Assembly: GCA_013399015.1 (NCBI GenBank)
Contig: VWZX01001051.1
Location: 248,001 to 312,000 of the forward strand
Origin: Galbula dea
Lineage: Eukaryota > Chordata > Aves > Piciformes > Galbulidae
Direction: 5' to 3'
DNA length: 64,000 nucleotides
Numbering within the stretch: position 1 is the first letter of the stretch; every line of letters starts with the position of its first letter. The notes below the pieces were generated by a model, which was not told the DNA's origin, did no database searches, and was given only the letters and a program-made list of their open reading frames with translations. A program made the translations under genes and the position numbers. Shown here in pieces: positions 1-13,300 of the stretch.

Positions 1-887
1 TAGGTTGTATTTTCACTTTGAATGGAGTCGTGTTAAATCACAAGATTGATTTTTAATACTGAATTTCTTAGTAGTGATTGCAATAAATAAATTTTTTTTC
101 ACCTCATCTATTCCTGTGTACTTCAGTATTCAGTTGCCAGCTATGCTTAGGATAATGTTTATGGAGGACTATGAGTCTAGGATTAGTTTGAAATGACAAC
201 TGATATAATCCAGTTGCTATTGTGATTTACTGAAATATGTAAACAAATGAGAAAAATATGGATTTAGTGTTTCCACTGAAAGAATTAGAATTACTGATTC
301 ATGGAAATTTAAGTGATCTCTTGATATTTTTTAACTAGGAGAAATTGTGCAGTTTCACATGACTAAGAGTGCTTGTTCCTATATGTTGTTATATTGTTAT
401 ATGTAATATGCTCCTATGCTTCCTACAGTTCCCCACCTCCCTTCTTACTCTTCCAGGATCAGCAATACAATGCAACACTTCACAGACTGCATCTTATTTC
501 CCTCTTCTGAGCAGCACAACATTAGAGGTTTGAGGTTCAGGGCAGGTTTCATCCTCTTTCTCACCTTTGCTTCTGAGGAGATTCAGAACAGTTCTCTGAA
601 ACCAATCCTCCTGCCGTTACACACGATCTTTTAATATTCATAGTCTATTTATAGAGGGAAGCTTAGTCCTCTGGAAGCATGAAAGTGTCAGTAATGTATT
701 AGTGTCAAATTTAATCTCTAATCTTTATGAAATAACAAATGACTTCTTTTTTTTTATTCAACAAGTGGAGGATTTCAAGAGATCATCTAATTTTAAATGT
801 CCTTCCCTCTTAATGTAAGTGTCTTCTACTTAAATATAATGCTTACCTGTAAGAATTTCTGCATGTGATTACTAGAAGTGGAAGATC
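1..887. other. Intronic sequence without recognised features
   Basis: AT-rich unique sequence. A frame of 72 codons at 416-634 has no family resemblance I recognise and looks like chance. Confidence 0.5.
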
Positions 888-984
888 AACCTGGTTTAGG
901 GAATCCTGCTGTGGCAGGGGGGGTTGGACTAGATGATCTTTCGAAGTCCCTTCCAACTCCTAATATTCTGCCTGATTCTGTGTG
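888..984 (+). mobile_element. CR1 LINE, 3'-end fragment
   Basis: It contains the CR1 3' core: GGAATCCTGCTGTGGCAG, a G run, TTGGACTAGATGATCTTTCG and TCCCTTCCAACTCC. It ends in an imperfect ATTCTG-type tail. The copy is truncated at its 5' end to about 97 bases, as is usual for CR1. It belongs to the same subfamily as the copies at 3703, 24981, 46828 and 55340. Confidence 0.93.
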
Positions 985-3064
985 TGATAAAGTAAATGAA
1001 TATATTACTGCCCTTACTCTGAATTTTGCAGCAATTCTTATAAGCTCTTTGATTTCCTGCATAAACAGAGAAATCTGATGTGCATTGAAGTCTTCTAATA
1101 CCAGCTTCTGGTCCTGTTTGAGTCTCATTGGTGTTCAGTGGAATATACTGAGAACTTTTCTAAACAACTCTGGACCCATAGTCCCCAGTCTGTGGGCATG
1201 GGCATCTTTACTTAGCATTGTGCTAAGGAAATGTGGTGGCATGACCCTGAAAATAGTCAGTATTAGATCAAATGGTTGCACTTTTAGGTTAATTCTTATT
1301 TCTAAACTAAAACAAATGTGATTTAATCTCTACAAACAACTATTGCTTTCTGTAGAAAGTGTTTGCAGTTTGCACTCATCTAGTCAGTCGGAATCACCAA
1401 ATTAACTTATCATGATTCCAGTGCAGTCTGTGACTCTGTCTGTAGAGTAACACTGTTGAGCTTTACTGGCATAATAGTATATCTAGTGTATTGTAAACAT
1501 TTAAGGAGAAAAGGAAATTGAGAAGTTCAAAGGAAATGCTCATGAGAAAATCCATGCTCTTCCTTATCAATCTTTTTAAATGAAAGTTTAAATGAGGAGT
1601 TAGTTGTCCATTTCTGCTGTAAAAGCAATGGTTATAGTAACTTAATATAGTAACTTGCAAACCAATGAAAAGAGTATAAATCTCCCCAATATGTATGCCA
1701 GACTGTTGGTTTTAAGGGAGTTATTCCTAATCTATGACTGTAAGCACCTGTGTATCTTCATAGGAAGAAAGCCTATCTACCTTGTAAATCTGCTATCTAG
1801 TTTATGCTAAAAATTATATATCCAGTTAAGTGAAATCAGGAAGACTCCTATTTCATCAGCCCTCAGATATTGTTTAGAGAAGTTGTGCTTGCAGGTGCAC
1901 CTGTAGCTCAGTTTGCATAGTCACTATCTTTTGTAACATAGTGAAACATTGCTGCTCTCAAATATTTCCTGATTTCATTGCAGGACTTGACTGCTATTTT
2001 AATGGGGGGTTTGGGGTGTTTTTTGTTCCCTGAAGTACAATAATGGTATTGTGAAACTTCAACACAAGTGTTTTGCAGCAATTTCTGGATCAATAGTGAA
2101 TTAATACATCTATGCCTTCAAAAGCATTGACTTCTTAAAAATAATACATATTCTGTATGAGTTGATATTATAGAATATTTTTTTTTCTGACATTTATTCT
2201 GAAATGTCATGATAAAGCTTTACCCTGCAAAATTTGAGAAATGCACTTGAGAAATCTTTCTTACAGCAATACTTATGCAGTCACTTTTTCACTGGAAAAT
2301 TTTTCCCCAGTAGTTATATATAAACTAAATATATATATACATGAATTTAGATGCATGCATGTATGCATAAATATATATACAATATATATTGTCGTATCTA
2401 TTACTTTATTAAAAAATAGGAATTTGGAACTTGATATAAATGTCAAGACATCAGAAGTCCTTGGAGCACTGAAGGGATCCTTAAGCATAGGGATGGTTTT
2501 GGTAGTTTTGAGGGATTTCAGCAGTGACAGTTTAAAAATATATCTGTGAGCACGAGCTCTTGCAGCTATGCAGTTGTCATTAGCTGTCATTGACCACTTA
2601 AACATGGTGTTGAGTATTATTTAATTATTGACACTATTCATAAAAAAGTTTAGTGTTTTTCCAGACAGATTTAAGGGTAGGGCAATCTAGTGTTGCTTTG
2701 CATAGGTGCAAAGGCTTATGTGGCCTCTGAGTAAAATAATGCACTAATAAAATTCTAATATCGTGGTCGAAGTGCAAGTGAAGATTCTGACATGCCACTG
2801 GAATAGAGTCCAGGACAGGAGGTTAGTCTTGTATGCTGGACTCTTATCATACCTCTAATCCTATGGATAGGAATGTGATATATGTGGAATGCTTGAACAT
2901 TTCAGAATCTGTCTTCCACACTGTATGATTTGTTGGGAGGTCTGTAAATAGAAATTTTGTATTCTTCAGCTTTTTAACTCATTTCATCATTCCCATTCAT
3001 TATCTGAATGAAGTAAACTTCACCTTAGACTGTAGACTTCTGGCCTTAAGGAAGCTGAGCAATG
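985..3064. other. Intronic sequence with an AT-rich simple repeat
   Basis: Unique AT-rich DNA apart from the TA-rich tract at about 2315-2390. Overlapping open frames on both strands at 2241-2605 run through that tract and are not credible genes. Confidence 0.5.
2315..2390. repeat. TA/ATGCATGC-rich simple sequence
   Basis: Alternating TATATA runs with an ATGCATGCATGTATGC-like core. It is an imperfect microsatellite. Confidence 0.75.
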
Positions 3065-3278
3065 TCACAGAATCACAGTCACAGAATAGCCAGAGTTGGA
3101 AGGGACCCATTAGGATCATCTAGTCCAACTCATGTTTAGGCACAGGACTACTCCATAGTCACACCGTGTGCCTAAGTGCCCTGTCCAAGTGCTTCTTAAA
3201 TTCTGTGAGAGTAGGGGCCATGACAGCCTCCCTGGGGAGCCTGTTCCAATGCTCCACCACCCTCTGGGTAAAGAAGCA
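3065..3278 (-). mobile_element. CR1 LINE, 3'-end fragment (older, different subfamily)
   Basis: The + strand reads the reverse complement of a CR1 end: CACAGAATCACAG, then AGAGTTGGAAGGGACCCATTAGGATCATCTAGTCCAAC, split here into its parts TTGGAAGGGACC and ATCATCTAGTCCAAC. The middle differs from the main local subfamily (a TTTAGGCACAGGACTACTCC segment), so it is another CR1 lineage. Coding remnants near 3166-3278 correspond to the end of ORF2, read antisense. Confidence 0.9.
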
Positions 3279-3702
3279 TATAGTAGAAGGTGATAATTCA
3301 CACCTGTTTGTGTATTTCTCTGATTCATTTATAGAATGCTGGATTTCAGAAAACTACTTCTGAATATTTCATTTCAGTTTCAGGAAGAGAATCTATTAGT
3401 TGATCACCCATCAATTAATAATGATTTCAGAGATGTGAGGTGAAGAGTCAAGGGCCAGATGCACAAGGATATGTTGGCATGACCCTCATTTTGGCTCACA
3501 CCTTTCACCAAAAATTTAGGAGTGCCATTCTGTCTATGTCTAGATCTCTAATTAAGCAAGACAGAGAAAATTTGGATTAAGTATGCAAAAAGCACCCATA
3601 AGACTTGAAAATCACATGTAGCCAAACTTTTTTCCCCAAAAGTAGCCAGAAGAAGGGAAAGAAGCACGTTGGACATTGCAGTTCCCTCCATAAAGATATC
3701 TA
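3279..3702. other. Intronic spacer between two CR1 copies
   Basis: Unique sequence between an antisense and a sense CR1. No further feature recognised. Confidence 0.45.
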
Positions 3703-4311
3703 GACCAAATGGGATTCTGGGGTGTATTAAAAGGGGTGTGGCTAGTAGGTCAAGAGAGGTTCTTCTTCCACTTTACTTTACCCTGGTGAGGTCACATCTG
3801 GAAGATTGTGTCCAGTTCTGGGCCCCTCAGTTTAAGAAGGATAGGGAACTGCTGGAAAGGGTCCAGCACAGGGCCACCAAGATGAAGAAGGGGCTGGAAC
3901 ATCTTCCTTATGAGGAAAGGCTGAGGGAGCTGGGTCTCTTTAGCTTGGAGAAGAGGAGGCTAAGTGGTGACCTCATCTATGCTTTTAAATATGTGAAGGG
4001 TGTGTGTCGGGGGGGTGGGGCCAGGCTCTTCTCAGTGAAGCCCGGTGACAGGACAAGAGGCAATGATTGTAAGCTGAAGCATAGGAGATTCTGTGTGAAT
4101 ACACATAGAAATTTTTCCACAGTTCAGGTGCCAGAGCACTGGAACAGACTGCCCAGAGAGGTTGTGGAGTCTCCTTCTCTGGAGATATTCAAAACCCATC
4201 TGAACGTGCTTCCGTGTGACCTCGCCTAGGGAATCCTGCTGTGGCAGGGGGGTTGGACTAGATGATCTTTCAAGGTCCCTTCCAACTCCTAATATTCTGT
4301 GATTCTGTGAT
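3703..4311 (+). mobile_element. CR1 LINE, 5'-truncated copy of about 610 bases
   Basis: It holds the last part of CR1 ORF2, the short 3' UTR with the TTGGACTAGATGATCTTTCAAGG core, and a tail of ATTCTGTGATTCTGTGA. The catalytic part of the reverse transcriptase and the endonuclease are absent, so it cannot move by itself. It is the longest CR1 copy in the window. Confidence 0.95.
3705..4229 (+). pseudogene. C-terminal fragment of CR1 ORF2 (reverse transcriptase)
   Basis: An open frame of up to 186 codons covers this stretch; its ATG at 3669 lies before the recognisable CR1 part. Typical CR1 ORF2 tail motifs are visible: SRSREVLLPLYFTLVRSHLE, FWAPQFKKDRELLERVQHRA, EERLRELGLFSLEKRRLSGD, LFSVKPGDRTRGN and EHWNRLPREVVESPS. 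The frame ends at the TAG at 4227-4229, close to the usual ORF2 stop. No polymerase active site (the F-A-D-D motif region) or endonuclease is present. It is a dead LINE fragment that has stayed open, which points to a fairly young insertion. It has no promoter of its own and is not a host gene. Confidence 0.92.
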
Positions 4312-7300
4312 TTATGAAATTATCCCTGGTAATTTCCTGTTCAACAAATAAATACTTAACAATCTCCTACATCTCTTCAGCTGAGCAAAGGGCTAGATTT
4401 AGGTCTTTTGAAGATCACTGGCTCATGTAAAAGAAAGAATTGAGAGACATGAATTGTTTATATTAAAGGAGGATTTTACTAAGGAAACAATGAGCATTCA
4501 TTTTAATCTTGAGAAGCTTTAAATGAAAATGACCCATAGTGTGGCTGAAGAATGTGCTGGAAGCTTTCCTATGGCAGCTGTAGCATGTAGGATCCAAATC
4601 ACAAATTGGATTGCATTTCTCTCACACACAAAAAAGGATATGGATATTTTCAAATTTAAGTCCCACTCATTTCATGTACCAGCTGCTTTATCACCATTTC
4701 ATCTGCTTTTATTCCACTTAGAGTTCTGATATAGTTACAGTTCTTTTAAATCTCATTAACGTGACAAAAATATACATTCAGATAGTAGCTGAGTATATAG
4801 TATGGTATGACTAGATGGTATAATGTACTAAAAGAATAATAAAAATGTTTTCATTCCATGTGTTGTGCATATTTGGGAAAATCAGACATTAACTCTGATT
4901 TTTCCCCTCACATGTGCATGAAACCAGTGTAAGAACGGAAAGTCAAACCCATGATTTTCCTCCACTTAATGTCTTCCAAATTACAGTTATATTACTTCCT
5001 GACAGGGCTTAATTAACAACTCTGCACATTTAAGATTCTTCAGAAATTCAACTGTGAATTTGTCTGACCAGAAGAAAGCTAGCAAGCTTGTTATCATCAT
5101 TATTTTATTTACAGTGCATATATGTCTTTGTGCTTGATGTGTAAGAGTTAAAATAATTTCAATTAAGTACAGTTTTTATAAGTGAACGGCCACAGCTAGA
5201 CCAGCTTTTTGCTAAGTGCAGGTACAATTCTACTTTTTCTCTTTTCAGAAACAATTTTTTTATCAGAAGTCAAGGGAAATACAGATTCCCTCAACTTTTC
5301 TCTTTTTAGGGGTCCTCTAGGGGCTCATCACTCTGATATCAAAATTTAACCTTCATTTTGAGGGCAAGATTCATCTTGATAGTCTATATCTATACAGGGA
5401 AGCTCCACCACCACCTTCTTTTCTATGTATTGTGTAAAGATATAAACTACTCTGAAAGTACCTGTTTCTAAGATTGTGAGGGCAGCTGAGGATGGTTATC
5501 TATGATTTTTTGCATTCTGAGTTTTAGTCAAATCAAACTTACCTGTAGTGTCCAGCAGCTTAAGAGTGAATGTTTTGGTTTTTAAACTTTGTTCATATTT
5601 TTACATTTTTAAAATTTAACGAGTAAGTTATTCTTGATGAAAATTTATTGTGTTCACTGCATACTTACTTGGAGGAAAGGAAATATGAATATGAAAAATG
5701 TATATTTTAATTAACTTCTGAAAAAATGGATCAAGATAAGCTGATAGGAGAGTCTGATGTGTGGGTGTCTGATCTTTTCTTGCCTAACATTATTTTAAAG
5801 ACTACAATACAGACATGAAAAAATGACTGTGTGATACTGAAATAAACACCATTCACTGATTTTTATATCAAAGGTTATTTTTATAACTGTGATAATACTG
5901 GGGTTTCCAGTCATAAACAGATGTAGTTTGGATTTTTGGATCAATCTTCCTTTAAAGAACACATCTAAAAATTCTGTTTACTTACACTTGTAGTAGATTT
6001 GTCTATGCTTTCAAATTTGAATGCTCCCTATATGGTATGTTTACTTTGCTTACATTGCTGAAGGAAATTTCTGTCTGTTTAATATTCAAAACAGATTTGA
6101 GAGAATCCTATCTGTCAAGAACTGAGAGACCAAAATAAAATTAATTATGTCAAAGTTTACATACCAAGAGATCAATCTTGACTTTATGGTATGGTATGCT
6201 TTATAGGAACCATGTATTAAATGGTCAGCCTTTTTATATGCTATATGATCCTTTTTGGATAAAACCAGGAACTATAGGAGTCACAGAGTTTAAGGGAAAA
6301 CTTGTTCAATTTTTATACTTTTTGTCTAATCTTGACATCAGATATCAACTAGGTAAAATGATACCCTGCCACTTGGTTCAAGGAATACACTCAGGTTTGT
6401 AAGACATATTACTGCTGAAATTCAGTGGAATTTTTAACTTTTCTAAAGCGATAGAGATTATTTCTGCAGAATTCAAGTATTGCTCTGTTGAACAAACAAC
6501 ATATAAGGAGCTGTTTGGTTATGGAAAATGAACATTATGTCTCATATTAAAGTGTATTTGTAAAAATAACTGTAGATTTCACCATGCAGTATGGCTGAAA
6601 TTTGCTTTTTTCTGCCATCCTATTTGATTCCATACTGAAACCCATCATAGCAAGAAGGTAGTAAATTCTACAAGTGCACCCATCAAATAAAAGCATACAT
6701 CCAATAAATAAAAACATACATCAGGAATAACAGATTAAAAGACAACTTTCCTTTTCTCCTCTGGCTCTGAAAAGTAAGCTTTTCCTTAAGTAAAAGTGGA
6801 AAGACCAAAGCAGTGCAGCTTTTTTTCATTGTTTCAATCCATCCGTAATGGTTGCAGCATTGATCTACAGCAGCTTACAGATGCTGTGGCCTGCAGAGTA
6901 AAGTAATGTATGTGTGGATCTACTAGGTTCTTGAAATCTGTTATGATTTGGTTCTAGAGCAGTGCAATTAGGAAGTTTGTAGCAAACAAATGCTGTAGCA
7001 TTCTGGAAAATATTTTACCAGGTCTAAGACACAATGACTGCTCTCTAAAGAAACCAACCGTATAACGGCAGGGTCTAAGGACTTCTACTAAATCTAGGTA
7101 CAACAAATTAGTAGAGTAAGTTAGTGAGACACTGCCTAGAAAGAGGAGGAGAACTGGTTAGTGACTATATGAGTAAAAAACAACATTGACTCCAGATTTT
7201 CAGAGTCTGAGATTATACAGGCCGAGTAATACTTTAGATAAGATATGCTTTGTCCTTTTTTCCCCTCTCATTAATGTTGAAGATTTTCTCAGTATCTCAG

Positions 7301-10300
7301 ATATTTTAAATGCCCTGCATTTCAAGTATGCTGCTCTGAATGGGATTTTTTAGGATCTACTGGTTAAATATTTGATGCAGAAGGTGCCACAGTCCATTAG
7401 CCAAGGATGACTTCTAGAGGGACAGATAATGCTACTCATTGTCAAAGGGATTCATGGAATTTATCTTTCCAAATATCGGTTGGCTCCAAATCTTCCTTTC
7501 TTAAAGCTAAAACTCTCTGAAGCCCATATAAGATAGAAGCAAGTGCAGCAGTTTTTGTGTGTAAAAAAATAATCTTTTTCTTGAACATGGGGTGGCAACA
7601 CTTGAAGACTCATTTCAGGGGCTAATGTAGCAAGATCTATAGCTATGACACTCCTTAGTTCACCAATACAGTTTACTCCCATAATAAGAATCAAGAAGCT
7701 TGAAAATGGTTAAAAACTGTAGAGGATCTGCCACAATATCAAATATTTGATGCATTAAAGCTGTAGGTGTAAAGCTTCTTCTGAACATGCTGTTAGATAA
7801 AAGACAAATTGATCAGTGCCATTATCTGGGTTTTTTCCTAAGGTAGAAGGTAAATCACTTTTTTTAATGTAGTTTTGAAAATGTTTAAATAAGTTGTTTT
7901 GTAGAAAATAGGAAAGCTGGAGAACAGGGACTCCAAAACAAAATCATCACCTGTTCTTGCAACGCAGGTATTGAAGTAGAATGATTTTGTTTGTAGACCC
8001 ACAAGTCTAAGAAACAGTATTTATTGTAGCCTCTGGCAGAACAGATGGAACTCAGTGCTTCTCAACTTGCTAATTAAACACAAAGTAAATCTTGGTTCTT
8101 ATCAGCTATTGTTTGTCTGTTTCTTCGTTCAGAGCAGGGACAAGAAGGCATATAATTCTCTTTACTTCACTCACCTCCTTTCTTGCTTCTTCCTACCCTG
8201 TGTGCTGATTTCCTTAAGAAAAGCAAAAATTTTGCATAGGTTTTTAAGAGATAGAAGGGTAGAATGCTTTAAGAAATTTAAGCTTCCTTCACAGCCCACA
8301 AATTTTTGACATTTTGTGCTTTATGGGGTAGGAAGAATATTTCCATTAGAAGTCTCACTGTGGTAATAATAGTGAGAAGTTTACCACCTACAGTGTAAGG
8401 GTAGCTCTGTTGCAAGTATTAAGAACGAACAAGTTGTGAGCCGACCTTTTCCCTCTCTCAAAGGAAGGATTAATGATAAAGGCTGGCATGTCTTGTTCAG
8501 ATTGTCAGTGTTTTCAAAGACTGTGAGCCCCCAAAGCTTTGCCATTTTTGCAGAGCTTACTAACTATATAAGTGACATAGTAAACAAAAAATACTGCTCT
8601 GTAGGAAAGCTGATGGAAATATACATGATAAATTACATCCTTACAACTGCTTTTGAATATTTTTAATATAAAATTTCATATGAAACCTTATCAATATATT
8701 CCATGATTTAGCATCCCATGGTACTTGTTCCTAGATTTTCATCAAATGTTCAAGTATATGGTATCTTTATGCTTTTTATGAAATAAATATTGTATTCTGG
8801 TGTCATTATCTTTCAATATTTTAAAGCTTTAAGTGTTAACTCTGTCAGTCTTATAAATGATGGAATTTGATTGCAGTATTGCATCTAAATTCTAAAATGT
8901 AAGATATCCCTTGGCTGACATAGACCATAGCTGCAAAGGTGCACAAATATAACAAATTAATTTCTGTCATACCTTTCCTTTAAACATTTTCCATAAATGA
9001 AGATAGGAATAAGAATAAATATCCTGTTAATTGCCAAAGAGCAAAGTCACTACAGCAAAGACGTAGTTATGACCTGTACTTAATTTTCGGTGTTGTTGGG
9101 AGCTTATTGGTAACTGAACAATACTAGAACTGTTTAGTAAAATATCTAGTGTTTCTTTTCCAGGAGAGGAAGAATAAATGCAGCCTAATGTCAGAAAAAG
9201 AGACATTAAAAGTAGTTGGCATGGATCTGTGGTTTATTGACTTTCTTAGCTACGTCTTCCAACTTTCACTCTTCCGTAGGATGGCAACCTGTGGATTGAA
9301 AATAAAAGAAAAAGTAGAAGTCATGGTCATATATGCAAGATAATGTCTGCTGCAGCTAGTATTGCATAAAGGACAGTATGCACAACAAGTTGAAGAATTT
9401 ACAAACCTCTGTCATCTTTTATTAGGAATGTAAATATTTTCCAGTGATGTCAATTGTCATTTTTTCCCCCTCTCTGAAGATAGTCTTAAGAAGATTGTCC
9501 TTAGGGGGCCTCTGTGATCCAGAAGCAATGACATGGTTTTGTTGTTTGGCATGCCATAAATCCAAAACAAATTATTAAACAGTGGAGGTTTTAATCTCCC
9601 CTAACCCAAAAAGCAAAGTCCAAAGTCTCAGTTTTCATAATGCATTTAATAACAGTATAAGACTACAGAACAAGTCCATGAAATTTTTTTGGTTACTCAA
9701 TATCTCTCTTGCTATTTTCTCCTACTCAGAACTTATGGCCAGTTTCCTTCAGCACTTTGGCTGCATTATGAAAAGTATTTCAGGTGAATGACCCAGAAAG
9801 ACCATGTCTTTTTTATTTTTCCATCTCTGTCTGTAACAGACTTCTTATGTGTTTTTTAGCTTTGTATATCATATTTTTTTTAGTCTGGTGAGTTTTAATA
9901 ATACATGAAATACAGTAAAACTTTTTCTTGGTACTTTCTTTTTATATTCTTGACTGTGTGAATAGGGACTTTGATTTAAACAGGAAAAAGCTCTTCAACA
10001 GTTACACACTACCAAGCCTCTTTTTTTTTTTAACATAATTCAGCAAGTGTGACAAAGCTGCCCAGAATAATCAGCAAAAAATTTCATCTCACTTTTGATC
10101 ACTCTCTTGTACCTTAATTTAGGCTTGTAAATTACAATTCATTGCATATTATTAAGATTACCCATTCAAAAATAAAAAATGTATCACAAAAATAAACACT
10201 TTGATCTATGAAGGTACTTTGCATCTTGTGGAAGGAGAAAATTCACCAGTTCCTCTCAGTCTAAAGTTTTCACAATGTTAATTTCAGTAAGGTTTCTGTC

Positions 10301-13300
10301 AAGGGAATAATACAAAGCAATCCAGATTGCCTCTAACTTTCTCTATTCACCTTACCAATTTTTCCCACTACACTCTTTATATGCTGTCCTGAGAACAGAT
10401 ACTTTGGAAAGGATGTTATCTTTAGACTTATCTAATGAAACAGTTTCAGTAAGGTCCCAACATGTAAAGGCATGGGAATATTAGCAATTTTTAACCATGG
10501 GTATGGTTTGGCACCATATTCTTAGCAGGAAGTTTTATTGCTAGACAATGATGTTGCAACTAAGTTAAAATTACAAAGCTACTGTTTTCAAGAAGCTGAA
10601 GATACTCCATATGTGGCAACCTAGTTCTAGATAGGAAACCTTTTCCTGTGTTAGATTAGAAAAAATGGAAATAATTTTAAAGAACAGTTCCTACTTTTTC
10701 ATCACTTTTACTTTATCCTGATTTAGATCACATGATGCATTTTTGCCTTTTTTTCTTCCAAATTTTAGCTATACAACATTTTTTGGAAGAAAGTAATAAA
10801 TATCAGATGCGCTGTTGTTCAAATCCTTCCCATCTTTTCCTCCCTACTCCAGCTTCCTCCCCTTTTAGAAGCAGAAATCTGCTACAATCAAATTACTACA
10901 CTTTTATTGCTCTCTCATGTGCATGAGCTGACCTGACCTGTCTATGTTACCAGCAGGCTGGGAAGTGGAGAAAGCTCCACAGCTCCACTGCCCTTCCACA
11001 CTATATAATAGGGCCTTGCAGAAAAATGGTAAGGCATTTCAGAAATATATGCAGTAGAGTGTGCAGTATGGACCTCTGCATTAAATGTGCTGTGATTGAA
11101 ATGCAAGACTTGCAGGAAGAAAGCTCCATGGTGTAAGAAATATAGAGCCTATATATATGCTGGACAAAGTCTAGAGCTATGTGCAGAGTCCCATCGAGCT
11201 CTGCCAGCAGTGGTTTCTGTTCGTGCTATTTTGCATTGCTAGCCCTGAAGAATGCCCTTCAAGACAAGGTAGCTCTGTTACCTTGGAAACATCCAGCTGT
11301 CTGCAGATAATCTGCCCAGCACTTCTTCCACTTTTCAGAGCTTTTAGCAACATTTACTGAAACAACACCTTTGACTCTAACAAAAACCTGGTTATGTTTA
11401 TGCAAAAATCATGATTAGCCACTCTGGATTTTTGATTACACTTCAGCAGTCTCACTGGAAAAAATGAGTTTGTTTCAAAGAGCAGGTCTTGCTGTTCATC
11501 CAAAGCCTGAATGTTTTCTCATTTACTCCTTCTGCAGTCTCCCTGTTCACCTACAGAAAGTATCATTATTGCAACAGCTTGAAAAAAAATTAGCCTTTTC
11601 CATTTCTTGAGGATAGCCTCAATGGGGGTCATCATTTTGCCAGGACAAAGATTTTCCAGGACCTGTAATTCCAGGTGATTACTTAGTCTTAATTTACTGT
11701 TGAGATCTGGAGTTGTGTGTCTCAGCTCTAACACAATGCAGACCACAAAGCTTCTGGCTGCTGCTGCTGGTGGTCTCAGTTGTAATATGTGCATAAACTA
11801 AATGGAGGGACATTGGGCTTAGTACAATGTCCTATATTGAAATTATCAACTGTATTTTAAGTCAAGGGTCAAACAATGTTTTTCTTAAACAGATTGACTT
11901 CATAAGTCAGTTAAATTGAACCACTGAGCTATGATCCTGGAAATCTCTTATGAACTTCTCATACCGACTCAGGCAATTTACTTCATTCTGCAGGTGTAAA
12001 ATGAGATTAAAATGCCCTTTTAAATGAGATTAAAATGCTACCAAGGAATCTTAAATGTATTTGTGACTTCTTGGTTAATCATAGACAAGGCATTTTCCTT
12101 TCAGAAAAGCACAGAGGAAAAGGCCTGAAATAAAAAGTTCCTTCCTATAGGCTCTTCTGGGGACATGAGACAGAATAGCAAAAGAACTGCAGAAGTTCTA
12201 TTTTTAAAGTCACTTTCCAACTTTCTAGAAAGAAGATACCTTTTTCTGAGGATGAAGCACACAAAGACTAACCAAAGTAAATGTTCTCACTCTCTGGATG
12301 GACTCGGAGATCTGTCTCATACTGCTGTCAGTATCAATAGATGCTGGGAAAAATACTCTAGCATCCAGAGCCTGAGCTTTAGAGATGTAATAAAACAGAC
12401 AAATATGTAGGGGACAGTCAATTCTAAGGTGCTTTAGAGAGACAATATAAGTATCTAAATTTAGAGAAACAGTGGGGCACAATGGTGTGGGATGATCTGA
12501 CATCATACAGTAATAACCGGTGTGTAATAGTTATTTAAAAATAAGGTGACAAACTGAGAAGAAATTTGATTTTAAATAGGTAAAGCAACATTGCATCCTC
12601 TGCATATAAACAGAAAATATTCCTGTTTCCAGAGCTACCTGTTGGAGCAGATTGCCTATGTATTTACTATTTGGCAGCAAACTTCCATTGCCATGTTTTA
12701 GCCTGTAATTAGTTTTTTAGAAAAAAACTGACTAAAAGTGCAATTTGAATAGAAGCATTTTTTTCTTTGTATGATTATATTTAGATAAAAGTTTCAGAGA
12801 TCTACCTCATGTGATCAAAAATTGCTCATTAAAAATAATCTATAAGAGAAGAGTTTTGATCAGATTTTGAAATCTGATTAACTACTTAATTTCTGTTTGT
12901 AGTTTTCAGTGTATAAAGCATGTCTGAGAGCATCACATTCATGTGCATGTATATAATCAAACAGCTCAGTAGATCAAGGGATGTCAGACTTGCTTGGTAT
13001 TTTGTGTGTGCAGATCATGTCTTGTGAGTTTATTATCATTAAGGTGAGTGATTGTTTTAAATGTAGAATTTCATTAATAAATCCAATGGTGTTACTACCA
13101 AAGGAATTTAATTTGAAGTCCACTGTAGGCCTCAGGGAGTTGGCAGTGTCCAATTAAATGAAAAGCATATCTAATACTAAGTGGCTAACAGAAACATAAT
13201 TCCCATGGATAACTAGAAATAACAGGATTAGAAATGAAAAATTGCACATTATAATTCTGATCCTGAATTTATTGTGGATGAATTCAGTAGTGAACCCATG

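Noticed and set aside
888..1078. Open frames of 66 (+) and 80 (-) codons
   Set aside because: Both overlap the CR1 tail at 888-984 and have no other support.
1893..1970. tRNA-like start (CCTGTAGCTCAGTTTGCA)
   Set aside because: It resembles the A box of a tRNA gene, but no cloverleaf, B box (GGTTCGAAT-like) or acceptor pairing follows.
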